Source of the DNA: Cellulomonas dongxiuzhuiae
GTDB taxonomy: Bacteria; Actinomycetota; Actinomycetes; Actinomycetales; Cellulomonadaceae
NCBI RefSeq assembly: GCF_018623035.1
Contig: NZ_CP076023.1
Coordinates: 1,922,001 to 1,986,000, forward strand
Reading direction: 5' to 3'
DNA length: 64,000 nucleotides
Below the pieces are notes generated by a model, which ran no database searches, was not told the DNA's origin, and saw only the letters and a program-made list of their open reading frames with translations. Positions 1-7,287 of the stretch are shown one piece after another (within the stretch, counting starts at the first letter, position 1; each line of letters begins with the position of its first letter). Both the position numbers and the translations under genes were made by a program.

Positions 1-1
1 C

Positions 2-1321
2 GGGACCACGCCCGAGCTCGTGCGTCACCGCGGCCGCTGGCTGCACGGCTGGGACCCGGAGGCGCCCGACCAGTGGCAGTCGGTCGGGCGCGGGGTCGCG
101 CGGCGCAACCTCACGCTGTCGATCTTCGCCGAGTTCCTCGGCTTCGCGGTGTGGGCGCTGTGGAGCATCGTCGTGCCGCAGCTGCCGGAGGCGGGCTTCG
201 CGCTCACGTCCGACCAGATGTTCTGGCTCATCGCCGTCCCCTCGCTCGTCGGGGCGACCCTGCGCATCCCGTACACGTTCGCGGTCCCGCTCTTCGGGGG
301 TCGCAACTGGACGATCGTGTCCGCGCTGCTGCTGCTGGTACCGGCCGGTGCTCTCGCGTGGGCCGTCCAGCGCCCGGACCTGTCGTTCACCGTCCTGCTG
401 GTCGTCGCCGCGCTCGCCGGCGTCGGCGGCGGCAACTTCGCCTCCTCCATGGCGAACATCTCGTTCTTCTACCCCGAGCGGGAAAAGGGGCGCGCGCTGG
501 GCCTCAACGCCGCCGGCGGCAACATCGGCACGGCGGCGGTGCAGCTCGCGGTGCCGCTCGTGATCGTCATCGGCGCGGGCGTGCACCTCGAGCGCGCCGG
601 CCTGATGTTCGTGCCCCTCGCGGTCCTCGCCGCGGTGCTCGCGTGGCGGTACATGGACAACGTCAAGGACGCCGCGGCCGACCCGCGGGCCTACGGCTCG
701 GCGGCCCGCCAGAAGCACACGTGGGTCATCTCGTTCATCTACATCGGCACGTTCGGCTCGTTCATCGGGTTCTCGGGCGCGTTCCCGACGCTCCTGAAGA
801 ACGAGTTCCCCGGCATGACGCTGTCGATCGCGTTCCTCGGCGCACTCGTCGGGTCGGTCGCGCGGCCCGCCGGCGGGATCCTCGCCGACCGGCTGGGCGG
901 GGCGCGTGTGACGGTGGTCGCGTTCGCCGTCATGGCCGCCGGGACGGTGTCGGCGATCTTCGCCCTGCGCTCGGGGTCGTTCGGGCTGTTCTTCGGCTCG
1001 TTCCTCCTGCTGTTCCTCGCGACGGGCGCGGGCAACGGCTCGGTGTACCGCATGATCCCGGCCGTGTTCCGCCACGGTGCGGGCGACGCGACGGACCGCG
1101 CGCGGCGTGCCAAGGTCGCGGCGGGCTGCATCGGCATCGCGGGGGCCGTGGGGGCGGTCGGCGGGTTCCTCATCCCGCGCGGCTTCGCCGTCTCGACCAC
1201 CGCGACCGGCGGGATCGAGTCCGCACTGTGGGTGATCGTCGCGATGTACGGCGTCATGGCGACCACGACGTGGGTCGTGTACGGCCGCCGCGGCTCGTCG
1301 TTCGGCGACGCCCTCATCTGA
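2..1321 (+). CDS. narK: Nitrate/nitrite transporter, MFS NarK family (5' partial)
   Basis: Inner-membrane major facilitator porter that most likely imports nitrate (and possibly exports nitrite) for the reductases encoded just downstream. The readable frame is open from base 2, so the true start probably lies before the window; the first in-window GTG is at 20. About twelve hydrophobic segments are visible, and the glycine-rich stretches near residues 140-165 (GGGNFASSM, AAGGNIG) and 335-345 (ATGAGNGS) are the nitrate-signature-like motifs of NarK proteins. The stop TGA shares its last base with the ATG of the nitrate reductase, indicating translational coupling. Family and context agree; substrate direction cannot be read from sequence. 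Confidence 0.9.
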   Translation, partial: GTTPELVRHRGRWLHGWDPEAPDQWQSVGRGVARRNLTLSIFAEFLGFAVWALWSIVVPQLPEAGFALTSDQMFWLIAVPSLVGATLRIPYTFAVPLFGGRNWTIVSALLLLVPAGALAWAVQRPDLSFTVLLVVAALAGVGGGNFASSMANISFFYPEREKGRALGLNAAGGNIGTAAVQLAVPLVIVIGAGVHLERAGLMFVPLAVLAAVLAWRYMDNVKDAAADPRAYGSAARQKHTWVISFIYIGTFGSFIGFSGAFPTLLKNEFPGMTLSIAFLGALVGSVARPAGGILADRLGGARVTVVAFAVMAAGTVSAIFALRSGSFGLFFGSFLLLFLATGAGNGSVYRMIPAVFRHGAGDATDRARRAKVAAGCIGIAGAVGAVGGFLIPRGFAVSTTATGGIESALWVIVAMYGVMATTTWVVYGRRGSSFGDALI

Positions 1322-4300
1322 TGACGCTCACGACGACCGCGCAGGACGAGCGCACGGCCGCGACGCGCGTCGCGACCGTGTGCTCGTACTGCGGTGTGGG
1401 CTGCGGCATCGTGCTCGACGTCGGCGACGACGGCACGGTGACCCGGGCGAGCGGCGACCGGACGCACCCCGCCAACGCCGGGCGCCTGTGCACCAAGGGC
1501 GCGACGAGCGCGACGATGCTCGCCGCCGGCGGGCGGCTCACGACCGCGCTCGTGCGGCCCGAGCGCGGTGCCGCACCCGTGCTAGCCGACGTCGACGCGG
1601 CGATCGCGACGGTCGCGCACCGGCTGCGCGAGATCCTCGACCGCGACGGGCCCGACGCGATCGCGCTGTACGTGTCCGGGCAGATGAGCATCGAGGCGCA
1701 GTACCTGGCCAACAAGCTCGCGAAGGGCTTCTGGCGCACCAACCAGATCGAGTCCAACTCGCGGCTGTGCATGGCCAGCGCCGGCACGGGGTACAAGCTG
1801 TCGCTCGGCTCGGACGGCCCGCCGGGGTCGTACGAGGACCTCGACCACGCCGACGTGTTCCTCCTGGTCGGCGCGAACATGGCCGACTGCCACCCGGTGC
1901 TGTTCCTGCGGCTGCTCGACCGGGTCAAGGCGGGCGCGAAGCTGATCGTCGTCGACCCGCGCCGCACCGCGACCGCCGACAAGGCCGACCTGTTCCTGCA
2001 GGTGCGGCCCGGGTCGGACCTCGCGCTGCTCAACGGGCTGCTGCACCTGCTGGTCGAGGCGGGCGCGGTCGACGAGGAGTTCGTCGCCGAGCACACCCAG
2101 GGCTGGGAGCAGATGCCGGCGTTCCTGGCCGCGTACCCGCCCGACGTCGTCGAGGAGCACACCGGCGTGCCCGCCGCGGACCTGCGCGCCGCGGCCGGGC
2201 TCATCGCCGGCGCCCGGGACTGGGTCTCGTGCTGGACGATGGGCCTCAACCAGTCGACGCACGGCACGTGGAACACGAACGCCCTGGTCAACCTGCACCT
2301 TGCGACCGGCGCGATCGGGCGCCGGGGCAGCGGGCCGTTCTCGCTGACGGGCCAGCCGAACGCCATGGGCGGGCGGGAGATGGGGTACATGGGCCCCGGC
2401 CTGCCCGGGCAGCGCAGCGTCCTCGACGCCGACGACCGGGCCTTCTGCGAGGACCTGTGGGGCGTGCCGCGCGGCACGATCCGCGCCGACGGCGTGGGGA
2501 CCGGCACGGTCGACATGTTCCGGCGCATGGCCGACGGCGACATCCGCGCGTGCTGGGTGATCTGCACCAACCCCGTCGCGTCCGTCGGCAACCGGCGCAC
2601 GGTCATCGAGGGGCTCGAGCGCGCCGAGCTCGTCGTCACGCAGGACGTGTTCGCCGACACCGAGACCAACGCGTACGCCGACGTCGTGCTGCCCGCCGCG
2701 ATGTGGTCCGAGGCCGACGGCGTCATGGTGAACTCCGAGCGGACCATGACGCTGGCCCGCCGCGCGCTGGCCGCGCCCGGGCAGGCGCTGGCCGACTGGG
2801 AGCTCATCGCGCGCGTCGCGACCGCGATGGGCTACGACGGGTTCACCTACGGCTCGCCGCAGGAGGTCTTCGACGAGCTGCGCCGGGCGTCCAACCCGCG
2901 CACCGGGTACGACCTGCGCGGCGTCACGTACGACCGGCTGCGTCGCGAGCCGGTGCAGTGGCCCTGCGCGTCGCCCGACGCGCCCGCGCGGAACCCCGTG
3001 CGCTACCTCAACGACGGCGAGCACCGGCCGGTCCTCACCCACCCCGACGGCACTCGCCCGCGCCTGGCCTTCGCGACGCCCACCGGCCGGGCGGTCTTCC
3101 ACGCGCGCCCCCACGCCGACCCGGCCGAGATGCCCGACGACGAGCACCCGTTCTGGTTCACGACCGGCCGCGTGCAGCACCAGTGGCACACCATGACCAA
3201 GACGGGCAAGGTCCCGGCGCTCAACAGGCTCGAGCCCGGACCGTTCGTCGAGGTCAACCCCGCCGACGCGGCACGCCTGGGCCTGACGGACCGCGCCCCG
3301 GTCGAGGTCGCGTCGCGCCGGGGTCGCGCCGTGCTGCCCGTCGTCGTCACGGACCGCGTCCCGGCCGGGACCTGCTTCGCGCCCTTCCACTGGAACGACG
3401 TCTTCGGGGAGTACCTCGCCGTGAACGCCGTCACCAACGACGCCGTCGACCCGCTGTCCTTCCAGCCCGAGCTCAAGGCCTGCGCGGTCGCGCTGACGCC
3501 CGTGGCGGTCGTCGACCCCGCGCCCGCGCTCGTCGAGCCCTCCGCCGAGCCGATACCCGAGGCCGCGCCGATCGACGGTCCGGCGACGATGCGTGCTCTC
3601 GCGGCCGCGCTCGGCGTCGACGACGTGGCACCACCCGCCCTCGGCGACGACGAGCGCCGCTACCTCGCGGGCTTCCTCGCCGGCCTGGGTCGGGGCGCCG
3701 CGGGCACGCCCGTGCTGCCGCCGACCGCGCCGCTGCGCGGCGACCACGCGCTGTGGGTCGACGGCGTGCTGGCCGGCATGTTCTCGCGTGCGCCCGCACC
3801 GCCGCCGACCGCGGCGCCCACCCGGACCGTGACGGTCCTGTGGGCGTCGCAGACCGGCACGGCCGAGGAGGTCGCCGGCGTCGTCGCGCAGCGTCTCGCG
3901 CACGCGGGCCGCACCTCCCGCGTCGTCGCGATGGACGACGCGCTCGACGACCTGCCGCGCCACGGTGACGTGGTCCTGGTGACCAGCACCTTCGGTGACG
4001 GCGAGGCACCCGACAACGGCACCGCGCTGTGGGACCTGCTCGCCGACCCGCAGGCGCCGTCGTTCACGGGTGCGCGGTTCGCGGTGCTCGCGCTCGGCGA
4101 CCCCACCTACGACAGGTTCTGCGGGCACGGGCGCCGCCTCGACCACCGGCTCGCCGAGCTCGGTGGGCAGCGGCTCGTCGACCGCCTCGAGCGTGAGCCC
4201 GGGGACGACGAGGCCGTCGAGCGCTGGGTCACCGCGCTCGTGGCCGCGCTGACCGGTGACACCGGGCCGCAGGACGACGGCCCCGGCGGGCCGAGCGGGC

Positions 4301-5493
4301 GGCGCGCCCCCGCGACGAGCGCACCCCGCGAGCCGGCACCCGGTGTCGTGCCGGCGGTGCGCGCCACGCGGACGACGCCCGGGACCGCACGCCTCGTCGG
4401 ACGCCGCCGCCTCGGCGAGCCCGGCTCGGCCAAGGAGGTGCGCGAGATCCTGCTCGACACGTCCGGCTCCCCGCTGCCCGTGCCGTACCGCGCAGGTGAC
4501 GCGCTCGCGGTGCGGCCCGTGACGCCGCTCGCGCTCGTCGAGGAGTGGCTGGCCGCGACGGGCCTGGACGCCGACACGCCCGTCGTCCTCGGTGGTGCGG
4601 CACGTCCGCTGCACGAGGCGCTGGCGACCGGGCTCGACCTCGGCCGTCCCGCGCCCGCGCTGCTGCGGTTCGTCGCGGAGCGCGCCACGGGCACGGCGGG
4701 CACCGACCTGCGCCGCCTGCTGCGCAGCGAGAACCGGCAGGACCTCGCGGCGTGGACGTGGGACCGCGGGGTCGTCGACGTGGTCGCCGAGCACCGCGTG
4801 GCGGCGACCGCCCAGGAGTGGGTCGACGCGCTGCGCCCCCTGCAGCCGCGCGCGTACTCGATCTCCTCGAGCCCGTCCGTCGACCCGCAGCTCGTGCGGC
4901 TGACGGTGTCGGTGGTGCGCTGGGCGAGCCCGGCGGGACGTCCACGCGGCGGCACGTGCTCGACGTTCCTGGCCGATGCGGGGCCCGACGCCGAGGTCGC
5001 CGTGCACGTGCAGGCGAGCACGCACTTCCACCCGCCCGACGACCCCGCCGCACCGGCCGTGATGATCGGGCCGGGAACGGGTGTGGCGCCCTTCGTCGGC
5101 TTCCTCGCCGAGCGCGAGGCGCGCGGGCACACCGGGGACAACTGGCTGGTGTTCGGCGAGCAGCACGCGGCGACCGACTTCTGGTACCGCGACGAGCTCG
5201 ACGCGTGGCACGAGCGCGGCGTGCTCACCCGGCTCGACACGGCGTTCTCGCGGGACCAGCGGCAGAAGGTCTACGTCCAGGACCGCCTGCGCGAGCACGG
5301 CGCCGCGCTGTGGGCCTGGCTCGAGCGGGGGGCGCACGTGTACGTCTGCGGCGACGCCTCGCGCATGGCACCGGACGTGGACGCCGCGCTGCGCGACGTG
5401 GTGGCCCGGCACGGCGCCCTGGCCGGGCCGGAGGCGTCCGCGCACGTCAAGCGCCTGGCCGCCGAGCGCCGCTACGCGCGCGACGTGTACTGA
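1321..5493 (+). CDS. Fused assimilatory nitrate reductase / CysJ-like NADPH flavoprotein reductase
   Basis: Predicted 1390-residue cytoplasmic enzyme reducing nitrate to nitrite with its own electron-input module. The N-terminal ~720 residues are a molybdopterin oxidoreductase: [4Fe-4S] cysteines at about C21, C24, C28 and C57, followed by bis-MGD binding segments (for example GQPNAMGGREMGY). A proline/alanine-rich linker (~730-830) leads to a flavodoxin domain (WASQTGTAEE, ~836-980), then an FAD-binding domain (RAYSISSS near 1177) and an NADP(H)-binding domain (GPGTGVAPF near 1249, CGDASRM near 1343) as in sulfite reductase alpha subunit CysJ. The start is the ATG overlapping the narK stop; in-frame sequence upstream is the narK shadow. 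NADPH as donor is inferred from the CysJ-type module. Confidence 0.93.
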   Translation: MTLTTTAQDERTAATRVATVCSYCGVGCGIVLDVGDDGTVTRASGDRTHPANAGRLCTKGATSATMLAAGGRLTTALVRPERGAAPVLADVDAAIATVAHRLREILDRDGPDAIALYVSGQMSIEAQYLANKLAKGFWRTNQIESNSRLCMASAGTGYKLSLGSDGPPGSYEDLDHADVFLLVGANMADCHPVLFLRLLDRVKAGAKLIVVDPRRTATADKADLFLQVRPGSDLALLNGLLHLLVEAGAVDEEFVAEHTQGWEQMPAFLAAYPPDVVEEHTGVPAADLRAAAGLIAGARDWVSCWTMGLNQSTHGTWNTNALVNLHLATGAIGRRGSGPFSLTGQPNAMGGREMGYMGPGLPGQRSVLDADDRAFCEDLWGVPRGTIRADGVGTGTVDMFRRMADGDIRACWVICTNPVASVGNRRTVIEGLERAELVVTQDVFADTETNAYADVVLPAAMWSEADGVMVNSERTMTLARRALAAPGQALADWELIARVATAMGYDGFTYGSPQEVFDELRRASNPRTGYDLRGVTYDRLRREPVQWPCASPDAPARNPVRYLNDGEHRPVLTHPDGTRPRLAFATPTGRAVFHARPHADPAEMPDDEHPFWFTTGRVQHQWHTMTKTGKVPALNRLEPGPFVEVNPADAARLGLTDRAPVEVASRRGRAVLPVVVTDRVPAGTCFAPFHWNDVFGEYLAVNAVTNDAVDPLSFQPELKACAVALTPVAVVDPAPALVEPSAEPIPEAAPIDGPATMRALAAALGVDDVAPPALGDDERRYLAGFLAGLGRGAAGTPVLPPTAPLRGDHALWVDGVLAGMFSRAPAPPPTAAPTRTVTVLWASQTGTAEEVAGVVAQRLAHAGRTSRVVAMDDALDDLPRHGDVVLVTSTFGDGEAPDNGTALWDLLADPQAPSFTGARFAVLALGDPTYDRFCGHGRRLDHRLAELGGQRLVDRLEREPGDDEAVERWVTALVAALTGDTGPQDDGPGGPSGRRAPATSAPREPAPGVVPAVRATRTTPGTARLVGRRRLGEPGSAKEVREILLDTSGSPLPVPYRAGDALAVRPVTPLALVEEWLAATGLDADTPVVLGGAARPLHEALATGLDLGRPAPALLRFVAERATGTAGTDLRRLLRSENRQDLAAWTWDRGVVDVVAEHRVAATAQEWVDALRPLQPRAYSISSSPSVDPQLVRLTVSVVRWASPAGRPRGGTCSTFLADAGPDAEVAVHVQASTHFHPPDDPAAPAVMIGPGTGVAPFVGFLAEREARGHTGDNWLVFGEQHAATDFWYRDELDAWHERGVLTRLDTAFSRDQRQKVYVQDRLREHGAALWAWLERGAHVYVCGDASRMAPDVDAALRDVVARHGALAGPEASAHVKRLAAERRYARDVY

Positions 5494-5509
5494 GGCGGTC
5501 GGCCCGGTG

Positions 5510-7102
5510 TCAGGCCACGCGGACGAGGAGGGTGTCGTAGCCGCTCGCCCCGTCCGGCACGGCGCCGGCGGGGACACCGGTCTGGGGGCCTTTGGGGTCC
5601 CAGGCGCGCACGGCCAGCAGGTGCTCACCGGCCGCGGCGTCCTGCCACGTCCAGCGCCACTGCCGCCACGTGTCGACGCCGGCAGCGGCCGCGAGGTCGG
5701 CGTCCTGCCAGGGCCCCTGGTCGACGCGCACCTGGACGCGCTCGACCCCCCGGTGCTGGGCCCACGCGGTGCCCGCGACGACGACGTCGCCGCTCCCGAC
5801 GGCGTCGCCCGGGCGCGGCACCTCGATGCGCGACTGCGTCTTGACCGGCCCCCGCTCCGACCACCCCCGCGCGGTCCAGTACGCCTCGGCGCGGTCGAAC
5901 CGGGTGACCTCGAGGTCGGTGACCCACTTGGTCGCCGAGACGTAGCCGTACAGGCCGGGCACGACCATGCGCACCGGGAACCCGTGCTCGGGCGGCAGCG
6001 GCTCGCCGTCCATGGCGATCGCGAGGAGCGCGTCCCGGTCGTCGGTCAGGGCCTCGATCGGGGTGGACGCGGTGAACCCGTCGACGCTGCGCGAGAGCAC
6101 CATGTCGGCGTCCGCCGTCGGGACGGCGCGCGCCAGCAGCTCGCGCACGGGCAGGCCGAGCCAGCGCTGGTTGCCCACGAGGTCCCCGCCCACCGGGTTG
6201 GACACGCAGGCGAGCGTCACCCACGCCTCGACGAGGTCGCTCGCGAGCAGCTCGTCCCAGCCGATCTCGACCTCCTGCTCGACCATGCCGTGCACCCGCA
6301 GCCGCCAGCGCGCGGGGTCCACCTGCGGCACGACCAGCGCGGTGTCGATGCGGTAGAAGTCGTCGGGGGGCGTCGCCCAGGGCGCCACGCCCTCGACGCC
6401 CACGTCGACGGCGCCCGGTGGCACGGGTGCGGGCCGGGCGGGCGCGGGCAGGCGCAGCGAAGCCCGGACGGCCTGCGCGCCGCGTGCGCCCGTCGCGGCG
6501 ACGCGTCCCACCACCGTGCCCACCACGCCCGCCGCGGCGACCAGGACCGTCGCCTGCAGGAACGTCCGCCGTCCGGACCGGTGCCCCGCGACCTCGTCGC
6601 CCGGTGCCGTGGGCGAGGACGCGCTGCCGGGCAGCCGCCGCAGCAGCGTGCGCAGTGCCCACAGGCCGGCACCTGCGCCCACCAGCGCGGGCACCGGTGC
6701 GAGCAGACCGGCGTCGGGCCGCGTCGTCGCGGCGAGCGCCGCGAGCCCGCCGAGGGCCACCACCACGACGGCGCCCCACGCCCAGCGCCGTCGCGCGAGC
6801 ACCCCGGCAGCGGCGGCCAGCACCGCGAGCACGAGCACCTCGCCGACGCCCAGCGCGATCTTGTCCGCCGTGCCGAACGCCACGACCGCCCAGTCCTTGA
6901 GCCACCCGGGCGTCGCGTCGACGAACGCAGCACCGACGGCGACCAGGGGGTCGCTCGACGGCCCGGCGAGCACCGCGAGCAGCGCGCCGACGCCCACGGT
7001 GACGGCTCCCGCCGCCAGCCCGGCGAGGGCCGCGCGGGCGTCGTCGGGCCGGGCCGGGCCGCCGGCGCGCGCGTCCACCCGCGGGTCCGTCACGAGCGCC
7101 AC
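5510..7102 (-). CDS. Membrane-anchored molybdopterin oxidoreductase, sulfite oxidase family
   Basis: About 530 residues from a GTG at 7102. The first ~190 residues contain about four hydrophobic helices, then a basic segment with GRRTFLQ followed by another hydrophobic stretch that looks like an internal Tat/TM anchor. The rest is a sulfite-oxidase-type Moco domain with the expected molybdenum-ligand cysteine in CVSNP (near residue 300), and a C-terminal Ig-like Mo-co dimerisation domain (VQVRVDQGPW region). The catalytic part is therefore probably extracytoplasmic. It is transcribed against the nitrate genes, tail to tail with the reductase and head to head with nirB. The substrate is unknown; sulfite or a periplasmic-type sulfoxide are options, and a role in nitrate use is only suggested by position. 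No clear Shine-Dalgarno precedes the start. Confidence 0.8.
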   Translation of the reverse strand: MALVTDPRVDARAGGPARPDDARAALAGLAAGAVTVGVGALLAVLAGPSSDPLVAVGAAFVDATPGWLKDWAVVAFGTADKIALGVGEVLVLAVLAAAAGVLARRRWAWGAVVVVALGGLAALAATTRPDAGLLAPVPALVGAGAGLWALRTLLRRLPGSASSPTAPGDEVAGHRSGRRTFLQATVLVAAAGVVGTVVGRVAATGARGAQAVRASLRLPAPARPAPVPPGAVDVGVEGVAPWATPPDDFYRIDTALVVPQVDPARWRLRVHGMVEQEVEIGWDELLASDLVEAWVTLACVSNPVGGDLVGNQRWLGLPVRELLARAVPTADADMVLSRSVDGFTASTPIEALTDDRDALLAIAMDGEPLPPEHGFPVRMVVPGLYGYVSATKWVTDLEVTRFDRAEAYWTARGWSERGPVKTQSRIEVPRPGDAVGSGDVVVAGTAWAQHRGVERVQVRVDQGPWQDADLAAAAGVDTWRQWRWTWQDAAAGEHLLAVRAWDPKGPQTGVPAGAVPDGASGYDTLLVRVA

Positions 7103-7165
7103 GGTAGGTGGTGGCGTCGTGCCTCGCCAGGTCGGCCTCACATCCGGTGCGCTGCGCGTGAGAGA

Positions 7166-7209
7166 GAAACGTTCCGGCGCGGAAACGGGTGCGGGTGCCT
7201 GCCCGAAAC
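7166..7209 (+). promoter_or_regulatory. Candidate GlnR/NnaR-type operator upstream of nirB
   Basis: Three GAAAC pentamers occur at 7166-7170, 7182-7186 and 7205-7209, and GTTCC-N6-GAAAC (7171-7186) fits the a-site/b-site layout gTnAc-N6-GaAAc of actinobacterial GlnR boxes. The second half of a full box is degenerate. A TAGCGT hexamer at 7220-7225 could be the -10, which would place the sites near the -35 as expected for an activator. The match is by eye only. Confidence 0.4.
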
Positions 7210-7287
7210 CCCCGGTTCGTAGCGTCGTCGACACGCCCCACCCCGCGCTCGCCGCACGGACGGCGCCGATCTGCACCAGGAGGCCCC

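Noticed and set aside
73..1320. N-terminal extension of the nitrate reductase frame
   Set aside because: It is out-of-frame shadow of narK; the real N-terminus is fixed by the [4Fe-4S] cysteines shortly after the ATG at 1321.
1582..5628. Long minus-strand frame of about 1350 codons opposite the nitrate reductase
   Set aside because: Low-complexity Arg/Gly/Val composition with no domain; an artefact of ~74% GC codon bias opposite a clear gene.
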